A stretch of 64,000 nucleotides of DNA, from positions 1-64,000 of the forward strand of contig NZ_SNWE01000023.1 in the NCBI RefSeq assembly GCF_004362395.1, given 5' to 3'. Origin of the DNA: Salegentibacter sp. 24. Lineage in GTDB: Bacteria > Bacteroidota > Bacteroidia > Flavobacteriales > Flavobacteriaceae. Both the position numbers and the translations under genes were made by a program. Within the stretch, counting starts at the first letter, position 1, and each line of letters opens with the position of its first letter. Of this stretch, positions 26,098 to 35,211 are shown piece by piece. The notes below the pieces were generated by a model. The model saw only the letters and a list, made by a program, of their open reading frames with translations, did no database searches and was not told where the DNA came from.

Positions 26098-27321
26098 TTA
26101 CTCTAAGGTGACCTGCTGGAAATCTATAACTTTCTGATGTCTGAGTAAATCTTCAAAAGTTTCGCGTTCCCTAATTAAATGTGCCTTCCCATTATAATAT
26201 AAAACTTCCGCGGGCCGGTAGCGAGAATTAAAATTGCTGGCCATAGAAAAAGAATAGGCTCCGGCATTGCTAAAGGCCAGGATATCCCCTTCGGTAATTT
26301 CGGCAATCCTGCGGTTGTTGGCAAAAGTATCGGTTTCGCAAATATAGCCGACCACTGAGTAAAACCTGAATTTTCCTTCTGGGTTGGAAACATTCTTTAT
26401 ATCGTGATGAGACCCGTAAAACATCGGGCGAATCAAATGGTTAAATCCCGTATCAATCCCGGCGAAAACCGTAGAGGTCGTTTGTTTGATCACGTTGACT
26501 TTAGCCAGGAATTTACCGGCTTCGCTTACCAGGAATTTTCCTGGTTCAAAAACAAGGGTGAGTTCGCGACCGTATTCTTTGCAGAAAACCTTGAATCGTT
26601 CGGTTAGTTTTTCACCCAGTTCTTCTATATCAGTTTCAATATCATTTTCACGATAAGGTACTTTAAATCCACTACCGAAATCCAGAAATTCCAGGTTTTT
26701 AAAATTCTTAGCAGCATCAAATAGAATTTCGGATGCCCGCAGGAAAACTTCAATATCAAGAATATCGCTTCCGGTATGCATATGGATGCCGTTTATATTC
26801 ATTCCGGTATTTTCAACAATGCGCAGTAAAAGAGGCATCTGGTGAATGGAAATTCCAAATTTTGAATCTACATGGCCCACTGAGATTTTAGAATTTCCTC
26901 CAGCCAGGATATGCGGATTGATACGAATACAAACCGGAACATCAGGATGCTTGGCGCCAAACTGCTCCAAAATAGAAAGATTGTCAATATTGATCTGGAC
27001 GCCCAAACGTACCACTTGCTCGATTTCCTCTAAAGAAACGCCGTTGGGAGTATAAATAATATCCTTTGGCGGGACTCCGGCTTCCAGAGAAAGTTTTACC
27101 TCCTGAACTGATACGGTGTCCATTCCACTACCTAAAGAATTCAAATATTTCAGGATAGAAATGTTTGAAAGTGCTTTTACCGCGTAGTGAATACGCAGAT
27201 CTTTAACCTGGGAAAATGCCTTTTTTAGTCGGTTAAATTGGAAAGCTATCTTATCGGCATCATAAACATATACAGGGCTGCCAAATTCTTTGGCAATGTC
27301 AAGCAGATCTTGATTGGTCAT
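26098..27321 (-). CDS. lysA: Diaminopimelate decarboxylase
   Basis: LysA removes CO2 from meso-diaminopimelate to give L-lysine, using PLP. I start at MTNQDLLDI (27321), giving 407 residues; the upstream in-frame extension to 27387 is not family-like. PLP is bound by the Lys in HYAVKALSN; HMHTGSDI, FGSGFKVPY and EPGKFLVSEAG are further family motifs, and CETDTFANNR supplies the active-site Cys from the partner subunit. The fold is alanine-racemase-like. The start and the MFS stop are 109 bp apart. Confidence 0.94.
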   Translation of the reverse strand: MTNQDLLDIAKEFGSPVYVYDADKIAFQFNRLKKAFSQVKDLRIHYAVKALSNISILKYLNSLGSGMDTVSVQEVKLSLEAGVPPKDIIYTPNGVSLEEIEQVVRLGVQINIDNLSILEQFGAKHPDVPVCIRINPHILAGGNSKISVGHVDSKFGISIHQMPLLLRIVENTGMNINGIHMHTGSDILDIEVFLRASEILFDAAKNFKNLEFLDFGSGFKVPYRENDIETDIEELGEKLTERFKVFCKEYGRELTLVFEPGKFLVSEAGKFLAKVNVIKQTTSTVFAGIDTGFNHLIRPMFYGSHHDIKNVSNPEGKFRFYSVVGYICETDTFANNRRIAEITEGDILAFSNAGAYSFSMASNFNSRYRPAEVLYYNGKAHLIRERETFEDLLRHQKVIDFQQVTLE

Positions 27322-27430
27322 AACAGATGAAAAATTTAAGTGGCAAAAAACAGGAGAAATTTCTACTCCCACAAGTGCAAGTCTCAAAAATAACGAATTC
27401 CTGGATATTGTTAATATTAAAGAAGATACT

Positions 27431-28603
27431 TTAACTAGCGGTTGCCAGGGCAGTTTCTTTTCGTTTTCTTATAAGAATAATTGCCAGGGCAATAAATACC
27501 CCTAAGCCTGCCATAACGGCTCCTACTAAAGAGGCCGATGTAAAGCTATAGCCAAAAGCAATAGGTAATCCCGCAAAATATGCCCCTGAGGCATTCCCCA
27601 TATTAAAGGCGCTTTGATTCATCGATGAACCCAGGCTTTCTGAGCCTTTCGCTGAATTGATCATCACCATTTGAATTGGGGTGGAGAGACAAAAAGCTAT
27701 CGTTGCAATTAAAAAGGTCATAATCAGGATCGCAATTTGATTTTCGGCTACATAGGCATTGGTAATTAAGGCAAAAACCATAAGGATCATACTCATAATT
27801 ACAGCATAGATAGGAGAGAATTTTTCGGCCAGTTTAGCACCGATAAGATTACCGATGACCATCCCTATGCCAGCAAGAATCATAACATAACTCACAAAGC
27901 TTTCCGGGTGACCAGCAACTTTGGTAATTAATGGTGCTATATAGCTATACCATGCAAAAAATCCAGCGGTACCAATGGTGGTTAGCAAGACAACCATCCA
28001 AAGTTCCCCGCGTTTTAGGACGTTAAGATCTTTCCTGATTCCTTCAGAAGAAGATTTTGGCAGTTCCGGCATCCAGAATTTTATGCTGGCCATGGCCAGT
28101 AATCCTATTACACCAACTAGCATAAAAGAAACGTTCCAACTATAATTATGCCCTAAATAGGTTCCCAGGGGTACTCCAAAAACATTGGCCAGGGTAAGTC
28201 CAGTAAACATAATGGCAATGGCCTGGGCGGATTTCCCTGGTTTGGCTAGTTGGCCAGCAACCACAGCGCCAATTCCGAAGAAAGCTCCGTGGGGTAAACC
28301 TGATAAAAAACGAGATACCAGTAATAACTCATAAGAATTGGCAAAGGCTGAAAGCGAATTAAAAACCGTAAACCAAACCATTAGTAGAAGCAGGGTTTTA
28401 TGAGCGGGCCATTTTCCTCCAAAAGCGGTAAGCAAGGGTGCACCAACTACGACCCCTAAGGCATAGGCCGAAATAAAATGTCCCGCCTGGGGGATGCTGA
28501 TATCCAAAGCTGAGGCAACATCTGGAAGAATACCCATAATTACGAATTCGGTCATTCCGATTCCAAAACCTCCAATGGCCAGTGCGATAAGTGCTTTATT
28601 CAT
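27431..28603 (-). CDS. MFS drug/sugar-efflux-type transporter (AraJ-like)
   Basis: A 390-residue inner-membrane protein with twelve predicted helices. It has the DHA1/AraJ-type start (GIGMTEFVIMGILPDVA), a loop between helices 2 and 3 (GGKWPAHKTLL) and SRFLSGLPHGAFFG in helix 4. Such proteins export small molecules in exchange for protons; the substrate is unknown. A perfect inverted repeat lies 14-32 bp upstream of its start and could be the operator of a local repressor, but no regulator gene is next to it. Confidence 0.85.
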   Translation of the reverse strand: MNKALIALAIGGFGIGMTEFVIMGILPDVASALDISIPQAGHFISAYALGVVVGAPLLTAFGGKWPAHKTLLLLMVWFTVFNSLSAFANSYELLLVSRFLSGLPHGAFFGIGAVVAGQLAKPGKSAQAIAIMFTGLTLANVFGVPLGTYLGHNYSWNVSFMLVGVIGLLAMASIKFWMPELPKSSSEGIRKDLNVLKRGELWMVVLLTTIGTAGFFAWYSYIAPLITKVAGHPESFVSYVMILAGIGMVIGNLIGAKLAEKFSPIYAVIMSMILMVFALITNAYVAENQIAILIMTFLIATIAFCLSTPIQMVMINSAKGSESLGSSMNQSAFNMGNASGAYFAGLPIAFGYSFTSASLVGAVMAGLGVFIALAIILIRKRKETALATAS

Positions 28604-28616
28604 TTTTTAAGTGCAT

Positions 28617-28635
28617 TTTTACCCAGGGGGTAAAA
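28617..28635. promoter_or_regulatory. Inverted repeat upstream of the MFS gene
   Basis: TTTTACCC (28617-28624) and GGGTAAAA (28628-28635) form a perfect 8-bp inverted repeat with a 3-base centre, 14 bp before the transporter start. The short centre favours a dimeric DNA-binding protein over an RNA hairpin. Confidence 0.4.
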
Positions 28636-28805
28636 TTAAAGGGGATAATTCTAATAATACAGTTTTTGGTTAAAAATCTACGATAAGCTTATAGTAATGA
28701 AATCGCAGTAATAGCGGGGATTTTAAAAATTTGTAATCCTTAATAAAATGCTAAAATTTTTTGTGGCTTAAGATTATAGCAGGGCTGGGGATATCCTAAA
28801 AAAGA

Positions 28806-28837
28806 TTGGTACAATAGCTATACATTTGTTACTTTTG
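28806..28837 (+). promoter_or_regulatory. Promoter of sucC
   Basis: TTG at 28806-28808 and TACTTTTG at 28830-28837 are 21 bp apart, matching the Bacteroidota -33/-7 arrangement. The ATG is 34 bp downstream. A second possible -7 box (TACATTTG, 28821-28828) overlaps the spacer. Confidence 0.5.
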
Positions 28838-28871
28838 CTATCCTTAATAAATACTGAAGAAATAGCTGATT

Positions 28872-30068
28872 ATGAACATACACGAATATCAAGGAAAAGA
28901 GATTTTAAGCAGTTTTGGCGTACGCATTCAACGCGGATTAGTTGCGCATAATGCAAAAGAGGCCGTAGATGCTGCCAAAGAACTAACCGAACAAACAGGT
29001 ACCGGATGGCACGTAATTAAGGCCCAGGTTCACGCAGGTGGACGTGGAAAAGGTGGCGGTGTTAAGCTGGCTAAAAATTTAAAGGAGGTAGAAGAGGTTG
29101 CAGGAAATATTATCGGGATGAACCTGGTAACTCCACAAACTTCCGCCGAAGGTAAGAAAGTCCACCAGGTATTGATAGCCGAAGATGTTTATTATCCAGG
29201 CGATAACGAGCCTGAAGAGTACTATATGTCTGTATTGCTAAACCGTGCAACCGGACGTAATATGATCATGTATTCTACTGAAGGAGGTATGGATATTGAA
29301 AGCGTGGCTGAAGAAACTCCGCATTTAATCTTTACAGAAGAAATTGACCCTGCAACGGGAATCATGCCGTTCCAGGCCAGAAGAATAGCTTTCAATCTGA
29401 AACTTAGCGGGACTGCCTTTAAAGAAATGACAAAATTTGTAATGTCGCTGTATAAGGCTTTCGAAAAATCTGATTCTTCACTTTTCGAGATCAACCCGGT
29501 TTTAAAAACCAGTGATGATAAAATACTTGCGGTAGATGCCAAAGTAACCCTTGACGACAATGCACTTTTCCGTCATAAAGACTACGCTGAAATGCGTGAT
29601 ATTCGTGAAGAAAATCAAACTGAAGTTGAAGCCAGAGAAGTTGGACTAAACTATGTTGACCTGGACGGAAACGTAGGTTGTATGGTAAATGGAGCAGGAC
29701 TTGCTATGGCAACAATGGACCTTATTAAGCAAGCAGGGGGTGAACCGGCTAACTTCCTTGATGTTGGTGGTACCGCCGATGCAAAACGAGTAGAAGAAGC
29801 TTTCCGCTTGATTTTAAAAGATGAAAATGTAGAAGCAATACTGGTAAATATTTTTGGTGGAATTGTTCGTTGTGACCGTGTGGCCCAGGGAATTGTGGAT
29901 GCCTACAAGAATCTTGGAGACGCTATAAACGTTCCAATTATTGTCCGTCTACAGGGAACCAATGCGGATATCGCTAAACAATTAATAGACGATAGCGGAT
30001 TTAAAATTCATTCAGCAGTTCAGTTCCAGGAAGCTGCAGATAAAGTACAGGAAGTACTTAAAAAATAA
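28872..30068 (+). CDS. sucC: Succinyl-CoA synthetase (ADP-forming) beta subunit
   Basis: SucC and SucD interconvert succinyl-CoA and succinate with substrate-level ATP or GTP formation in the TCA cycle. The 398-residue protein begins MNIHEYQGKEIL, the standard start, and shows the ATP-grasp segments QVHAGGRGKGGGVK and EINPVL, then the CoA-ligase-type C-terminal region FLDVGGTADAKRV and NIFGGIVRCD. No sucD is within the window, so the subunits are encoded apart, as is common in this phylum. Confidence 0.96.
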   Translation: MNIHEYQGKEILSSFGVRIQRGLVAHNAKEAVDAAKELTEQTGTGWHVIKAQVHAGGRGKGGGVKLAKNLKEVEEVAGNIIGMNLVTPQTSAEGKKVHQVLIAEDVYYPGDNEPEEYYMSVLLNRATGRNMIMYSTEGGMDIESVAEETPHLIFTEEIDPATGIMPFQARRIAFNLKLSGTAFKEMTKFVMSLYKAFEKSDSSLFEINPVLKTSDDKILAVDAKVTLDDNALFRHKDYAEMRDIREENQTEVEAREVGLNYVDLDGNVGCMVNGAGLAMATMDLIKQAGGEPANFLDVGGTADAKRVEEAFRLILKDENVEAILVNIFGGIVRCDRVAQGIVDAYKNLGDAINVPIIVRLQGTNADIAKQLIDDSGFKIHSAVQFQEAADKVQEVLKK

Positions 30069-30120
30069 AATCACAGGAATTTATTCCTTTGAGGTTACAA
30101 CTGTCTAAGGTTTGATCTAG

Positions 30121-30194
30121 ACTGTTTGAAAAGTTATGAATATCGTTTTGCTGGATTGTTTCAGCTTGACCAAAAAGAAAGCTCTTCAAACAGT
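30121..30194. repeat. 10-bp inverted repeat with structured interior
   Basis: ACTGTTTGAA (30121-30130) and TTCAAACAGT (30185-30194) are perfect complements. The 54-nt interior contains a possible second stem (GCTG and CAGC). It may be part of the sucC 3' end, a small RNA, or a trace of a tiny mobile repeat. I did not find another copy in the window. Confidence 0.4.
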
Positions 30195-30289
30195 TCCCTA
30201 TCAAATTTTAGGCAGTTTTTTTGTGCGCTACTGTAACAGTTTCATTAGTAGGAGGGTCTCTTGGTTATAAACCAATTAAATCATTCCTT

Positions 30290-30608
30290 ATGAATAAGTT
30301 AGTAGTTTTTTTAGGCATCTTCTACTTTGGCTTTAGCAGTTTTGCTATGGCAAGGATCCATCCCGACAAGGTTTTTATTAATCAGATCTATCTTCTGCTG
30401 GAGGATCTTCCCATGGAAATTGAGGAGGAAGTCCTGGTCTGGGTAAACTTGAACATGGACCAGCAAAATTATATAAAAGTGAGGTCTGTCGAAACCAAGG
30501 ACCCCCCTGTTGCGAAAATTAATAAAAAAACGATTACATAATAACAGGCTGGCACTTCCCATAAAAGCGGAAGGCTCTTATCTTCTGCCAATTAGGATCA
30601 GCTTATAG
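30290..30608 (+). pseudogene. Small secreted protein, frameshifted at an A7 run
   Basis: From ATG 30290 the frame encodes a signal peptide (KLVVFLGIFYFGFSSFA) and a domain with LLLEDLPMEIEEEV, clearly related to the gene at 30749 (HLLKNMAISIEEDV). It stops at 30541. Removing one A from the A7 run at 30524-30530 restores a reading frame to a TAG at 30608, whose end YLLPIRISL matches the paralogue's YKLPIRLKS. It is therefore a recent frameshift, phase-variable tract or sequencing error. The uninterrupted ORF is 83 residues; an upstream in-frame extension to 30221 is not credible. Confidence 0.65.
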
Positions 30609-30748
30609 AAAATGATGAAGCCTTGTAATACTGGTTTTTTTAAAGGCTAGTTTGGAATAGTTAAAATTTGTTAAAATGATTTTAGGTCTGTAACAATTAG
30701 CGTTCTGAGGCGGTCTTTAAAATGTATAACCTTTAAAATTTTATTATT

Positions 30749-31081
30749 ATGAAGAATTTAAAATTAGCATTGTTCGCTTTAGCAATTAACCTTGTAGGTC
30801 TGCTTCACGCAGCGCCAGGAAACTCACCCGATACAAGGGCTGCCTTTAATGAAGAGATTCAGCACTTACTCAAGAATATGGCAATCAGTATTGAAGAGGA
30901 TGTGGTGGCCAATCTAGTGGTGAGTTTTAACCAGGAAAACGAAATCCAGGTGCTTTATGTGGGGACAGAAAATACCAAGGCGGGTAAATTGATCAAAAAA
31001 CATTTGAACCATAAAAAGATCAGTACCGTATTAGACCCATCAATCAAAAAATATAAGTTACCAATAAGATTGAAATCTTAG
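30749..31081 (+). CDS. Small secreted protein, paralogue of the upstream gene
   Basis: A 110-residue protein with a signal peptide (LKLALFALAINLVGLLHA, cleavage near AAPG) and a ~85-residue mature part. HLLKNMAISIEEDV, then strands LVVSFNQENEIQVLYV, and a basic end. I recognise no named family; similar small secreted proteins are frequent in Flavobacteriaceae. It is the intact partner of the frameshifted gene 140 bp upstream and is followed by a strong terminator. Confidence 0.7.
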   Translation: MKNLKLALFALAINLVGLLHAAPGNSPDTRAAFNEEIQHLLKNMAISIEEDVVANLVVSFNQENEIQVLYVGTENTKAGKLIKKHLNHKKISTVLDPSIKKYKLPIRLKS

Positions 31082-31104
31082 GTATTTCCTCAATCAAGAA
31101 ATGT

Positions 31105-31148
31105 AAAAAAACAAAAAACCCGGTTCATCACCGGGTTTCATTTTTTAT
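31105..31148. terminator. Bidirectional intrinsic terminator
   Basis: AAACCCGGT (31116-31124) pairs with ACCGGGTTT (31130-31138) with a 5-nt loop, flanked by an A-rich stretch before and TTTTTT after. It serves the secreted-protein gene on the plus strand and the convergent MBL gene. Confidence 0.85.
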
Positions 31149-31156
31149 AAAAATTC

Positions 31157-31966
31157 TTATTCTTGCCGGTCAGGATACCAGTTCAGCATTTCCACCTTGA
31201 TATCTTTATCGCCCTGGTTTACCAATGATTTGAACCTTTCTACATCGGCATATCCCTGCTGTCCTCTAAAATGATAAGGGATCACTTTTTCTGGTGCAAA
31301 AGCTAAAACACCTGCAGCAGCATCTTCCACCGTCATTGTATAAGGTAAGTTCATAGGGATCAACGCAACATCAATACCTTCCAGGTTTCTCATTTCCGGA
31401 ATATCCTCAGTATCTCCTGCGATATATAATTTTTTTCCATTGTGCTCAATTACATACCCATTCCCCCGACCTTTAGGATGGTAGGCTTCTGGATCCTCAG
31501 GAAGATTATACATGGGGATTGCGTTAATACTAAAATCCAAAACCTGGGTGGTAGCTCCATTTTCAAGACTTGTAAGGGAACTGTTCATTTCTGCTGGTAA
31601 TTCATCCTTTACCGCCTGCGGTACAATAATCTTTACACCTTCAAGATCCATAGCCTGTAAGGTTTCTGCACTCATATGATCCCCATGGATATCGGTAATA
31701 AGGATAAAATCAGGCTTTTTCATTCCTTCAAAGGCCTGGGCTCCACCCACAGGGTCAACGTAAAAAGTGGACTCATCCCAATTGATCACTGCTGTAGCGT
31801 GGGATATGGGTTGAATCGTGATGCCCGTAGTATCCGTTTCTTTTTTGGCTTCCTCTGTTATGGAAGCATTCTCACTCATTGTTTCGTCCTTTTGAGCTTT
31901 GTTCTCCTGGTTTTTACAAGAGGTAAGAAAAAGACCAATGCTTAATAATGTTAAGATAAATCTCAT
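31157..31966 (-). CDS. MBL-fold metallohydrolase lipoprotein
   Basis: A 269-residue protein with a lipobox (LFLTSC, Cys 17) and a polar linker, then a metallo-beta-lactamase fold similar to UlaG-like hydrolases. The metal motif reads TDIHGDHM: the first His of HxHxDH is replaced by Asp, while the second His, Asp and last His remain. AGDTEDIPEM and PYHFRGQQ supply further ligand positions. A periplasmic or membrane-attached hydrolase is inferred; the substrate is unknown. It shares a terminator with the convergent small secreted gene. Confidence 0.8.
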   Translation of the reverse strand: MRFILTLLSIGLFLTSCKNQENKAQKDETMSENASITEEAKKETDTTGITIQPISHATAVINWDESTFYVDPVGGAQAFEGMKKPDFILITDIHGDHMSAETLQAMDLEGVKIIVPQAVKDELPAEMNSSLTSLENGATTQVLDFSINAIPMYNLPEDPEAYHPKGRGNGYVIEHNGKKLYIAGDTEDIPEMRNLEGIDVALIPMNLPYTMTVEDAAAGVLAFAPEKVIPYHFRGQQGYADVERFKSLVNQGDKDIKVEMLNWYPDRQE

Positions 31967-32029
31967 AAGTTTCTATTTTCTTATAAAATTAGATAACACA
32001 ACTTGGATTAACACAAATTTTGTAAAAAT

Positions 32030-32485
32030 TTAAGAAAGGTCTAAGCGCATTTTTATATCTCCGCGCGAGTAAGGATTATCCTCAATGGGAATTTCCCTAA
32101 ATCCATACTTTTTATAGATATAAACAGCATTTTCGAGCTTCCTGTTTGAAAATATAATCAGGTGCTCCCAAGCCTGGTCTCTTGCAAAAGCAAGGGTGTG
32201 CTCCATTAATTTTTGGCCAATCTTATTGCCTTGATACTTGGGGCTTATGGCCATTTTAGTAAGTTCGAAAACTCCTTCCTCCATTTTCATTAGAGCCACA
32301 CAGCCAATAATTTCCTTGTCTTTTTTTACCAGGAAGATATTTCCCCCGGGTTCTATGATATATTTCCCTGGTTGTCCAAGTACTTCCTCATCGTGAGGCT
32401 CCACATAAAAAAACTTTTCGAGCCAGGCTATATTGAGGTCTTTAAAATCTTTGGCATACTGGGGCTGGTATGAAATTATTTCCAT
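32030..32485 (-). CDS. GNAT N-acetyltransferase
   Basis: A 151-residue GNAT protein. Motif A, with the acetyl-CoA pyrophosphate loop, is KYQGNKIGQKLME (about residues 104-116), preceded by strand VFELTKMAISP and followed by the YIYKKYGFREI segment typical of the fold. The acceptor is unknown. It stands on the same strand as the MBL gene downstream (63 bp) and DUF1622 upstream (78 bp). Confidence 0.85.
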   Translation of the reverse strand: MEIISYQPQYAKDFKDLNIAWLEKFFYVEPHDEEVLGQPGKYIIEPGGNIFLVKKDKEIIGCVALMKMEEGVFELTKMAISPKYQGNKIGQKLMEHTLAFARDQAWEHLIIFSNRKLENAVYIYKKYGFREIPIEDNPYSRGDIKMRLDLS

Positions 32486-32563
32486 ATTTCTATCCTGAAA
32501 TTTTTGGCTAAAATAGAAAATATAGCTGTTTTCAAGCGCTGGCAGATTAAAAATTAAAGAACA

Positions 32564-32929
32564 TTATTTTTGTCCAGTAGTTCTGCTCTTTCCCTGGTTC
32601 CAGGGCCATTTTCCCTCGATTTCAACCTCAAGTGTAAAACTCAGAAAGGTTCGAATTAGAATGATAAGCCCTAGTTTAAGAATTTGTTCCATTTGTACAT
32701 CGTAGACCACCGTGGCAATGATATCTGCGGCAATAAGGATTTCCAGACCAAGCAAAATAGCTCTTCCTAATTCCTCCCTGATCTGCTGAAAACTTCTGAT
32801 GTTTTTTCCCTGCAGTTTAAAAGCATACCTGCCCAGGGCGAGAAAAGTACCGATTATCATAACCAGGATCCCTACCACCTCGATACCCATGGCGGTTATT
32901 TCAATAAATTCTTTTACTTTATCTTCCAT
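32564..32929 (-). CDS. DUF1622 membrane protein
   Basis: A 121-residue inner-membrane protein with three hydrophobic segments (about residues 15-35, 54-72, 78-95) and the family segment REELGRAILLGLEILIAADII. DUF1622 proteins have no assigned function. Its start lies inside the 3' end of hutG (11-bp overlap), so it is translated from the hut transcript, although a role in histidine use is not established. Confidence 0.8.
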   Translation of the reverse strand: MEDKVKEFIEITAMGIEVVGILVMIIGTFLALGRYAFKLQGKNIRSFQQIREELGRAILLGLEILIAADIIATVVYDVQMEQILKLGLIILIRTFLSFTLEVEIEGKWPWNQGKSRTTGQK

Positions 32930-33929
32930 AATCTGCTTTCATAAAATCTGTTATAAAAAAGGATAGTGCTTTTCCGACCTGTCCGGGGTTGTCAGCATTC
33001 GGAACCCCTTCGCATATATGAAGGTATTTACAATTTTCTTCCTCCGAAGTTATTCGAAGGAAATTCCTGATCATATTAAGGGCAAAGCCCGAAGGTGACT
33101 GTGCGCTGGAGGGAAAATTTATGATCGCATCACAGTCGAGTTCCAAACCAAACGCCTGTTTATTTACAAATTCCAGTTGCGAATTAAAAGCGGCCATTTT
33201 TCCCTTGTGTGTTTGTAAAATTAGGTCTTCAAAAAGATGAAACTTGATATTGGGAATTGTCTTAATTTCTTTGAAAATATATTGTGGGGTATAGTTTTTA
33301 TGTAACCCGAAGATCGCATATTTATTAAGAAAACCCTCACTTTTTGCAAAGCTAAAACCATTACCGCTATGCCTGTGTTCCAGCTTTCGCAAATCGGTAT
33401 GCGCATCGATATTTAATATATTCAAGGGTTTGTTTATCGCTCTAGAAGTACCTTTTATATTTCCGTAGGCATTGTTATGTCCGCCACCGATTATGATAGG
33501 AGTTTTTCCTGCTGAAATGATCTTTTCCACCAGAGCACTCACTTTATCATCTATTCTTTTAACCAGATCGCCAAGTTTGGGTAAATAATTCGGGTCCTGG
33601 TCATCTATATTGGCTGCTTTCTCCAATTCACCTTTACAATCAATCTCCCCGAGTAAAATAATATTTTCAGGAGCGGTAAATTCATTATGCTGGATATTCA
33701 ACAACGAATTCAGACAGGTCTCCCAGGCCTTAGCAGCACCCGATTTGCCGTGATTGGCTCTTATTCCAATATCTTCCGGAATTCCAAAGAGTACGTATTT
33801 AGCTTCTGATTTTGTTAAATCCTCAAGCCTTGTAATAAAAGCTATTTTCTCCCCAAACCGGCTTTCACCTTCCCGAACTGAAATAAGTTTTTCAATCGAT
33901 TTATAGGTATAGATTTTTAATCCTTCCAT
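32919..33929 (-). CDS. hutG: Formimidoylglutamase (arginase family)
   Basis: HutG hydrolyses N-formimidoyl-L-glutamate to glutamate and formamide, the last step of one histidine-degradation route. The 336-residue protein has the manganese-binding motifs GGGHNNAYG, NIDAHTD and LELDCDA of the ureohydrolase fold. It starts with a one-base overlap (TAATG) after hutI, which supports the assignment over arginase or agmatinase. It overlaps DUF1622 by 11 bp at its 3' end. Confidence 0.88.
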   Translation of the reverse strand: MEGLKIYTYKSIEKLISVREGESRFGEKIAFITRLEDLTKSEAKYVLFGIPEDIGIRANHGKSGAAKAWETCLNSLLNIQHNEFTAPENIILLGEIDCKGELEKAANIDDQDPNYLPKLGDLVKRIDDKVSALVEKIISAGKTPIIIGGGHNNAYGNIKGTSRAINKPLNILNIDAHTDLRKLEHRHSGNGFSFAKSEGFLNKYAIFGLHKNYTPQYIFKEIKTIPNIKFHLFEDLILQTHKGKMAAFNSQLEFVNKQAFGLELDCDAIINFPSSAQSPSGFALNMIRNFLRITSEEENCKYLHICEGVPNADNPGQVGKALSFFITDFMKADYGR

Positions 33930-35167
33930 TAGACTAGCATTTTTCCATTAATAAAGACCGACTCGATGGAGTTCGTACCAAAGGCATAAGGTAAAAAGGT
34001 ATAGGATGGAATCTCTTTGGTGAGTATAAAATTAGCCTTCTTACCCCTGCTGATACTGCCGTGCGTTTTACTGAGTTCCATCGCGTAAGCAGCATTTACC
34101 GTAGCCGCATTTATAGCTTCTTCAGGGGTCATTTTCATTTTAATACAAGCTAATGATACTACTAGATTCATGTTTCCACTGGGTGAACTTCCAGGATTGA
34201 AATCGCTAGCCAGTGCCAGGGGTAGTCCTGCATTTAGCATTTCCCGGGCAGGGGTATATGGAATGCTTAGAAATAGGGAACAGCAGGGGAGTGCCACCGG
34301 CATTGTTCCGGTTCCTTTTAGGCTCTCTATATCTTCAGGGCGCATAACTTCCAGGTGATCTACACTTAGTGCATTATGCTTAATTCCAGCCTGGATTCCA
34401 CCTATTGCGTTGAACTGGTTCACGTGGATTTTTGGTTTTAGACCAAATTTGCTTGCCGCAGCTAATAATTTATGAGTATCCTCCACACTGAAATATCCCT
34501 TTTCACAGAATATATCAATGTATTGAGCCAGCTTTTCCTGGGCAACTTGTGGTAAAATTTCTTCTATGACCAAATCCATATAGGCCCCAGGCCTTTCCTT
34601 ATATTCTTTTGGAATAGCGTGAGCACCTAAAAAAGTAGCTTTGATAGGAATATCGTAATGCTGCTTAAGTTTTTTTATAACCCTAAGCATTTTTAGCTCT
34701 CCTTCTTGAGTTAAACCATACCCTGATTTAATTTCTACGGCACCCGTACCGAGTTTCATTACTTCTTCAAGGCGCTTTGCGGATTGCTTATAGACTTCTT
34801 CTTCGGAAGTTTCCTGCAGGGTTTTGGCTGAATTTAAAATTCCGCCCCCGCGATTCGCGATCTCCTGGTAGGAAAGTCCCTTGATCCGGTCTGCAAATTC
34901 AAGTTCCCGGTTTCCGGCATATACAATATGCGTATGGGAATCACACCAGGTAGGCAGGATTATTTTTCCCTGGGTATCGATAGTTTTATCGGCATTAATT
35001 TTCGGCAGGGAATCCATTAGGCCGTAATCGGTAATAATATCATCTTCAATAAGCATCCAGGCATTTTTAAGGACTGGTAGCTCCCTTAGCTCGGCTCCGG
35101 AGAGTTTATCAACCGGGTGATCCCTTACCTGCAGGAGTTCTTTTATATTAATAAATAATTGTTTCAT
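33929..35167 (-). CDS. hutI: Imidazolonepropionase
   Basis: HutI opens 4-imidazolone-5-propanoate to formimidoylglutamate. I start at MKQLFINIKEL (35167), giving 412 residues; the in-frame extension to 35206 would begin at the predicted transcription start. Metal ligands are visible in CDSHTHIVYAG, LGAHAIP and ASDFNPGS. The end of the gene overlaps hutG by one base. No hutH or hutU is in the window. Confidence 0.92.
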   Translation of the reverse strand: MKQLFINIKELLQVRDHPVDKLSGAELRELPVLKNAWMLIEDDIITDYGLMDSLPKINADKTIDTQGKIILPTWCDSHTHIVYAGNRELEFADRIKGLSYQEIANRGGGILNSAKTLQETSEEEVYKQSAKRLEEVMKLGTGAVEIKSGYGLTQEGELKMLRVIKKLKQHYDIPIKATFLGAHAIPKEYKERPGAYMDLVIEEILPQVAQEKLAQYIDIFCEKGYFSVEDTHKLLAAASKFGLKPKIHVNQFNAIGGIQAGIKHNALSVDHLEVMRPEDIESLKGTGTMPVALPCCSLFLSIPYTPAREMLNAGLPLALASDFNPGSSPSGNMNLVVSLACIKMKMTPEEAINAATVNAAYAMELSKTHGSISRGKKANFILTKEIPSYTFLPYAFGTNSIESVFINGKMLV

Positions 35168-35211
35168 GCTGCGTAGTTTATATAGGTGTTTTTTGATGAA
35201 CATCAACTAAA

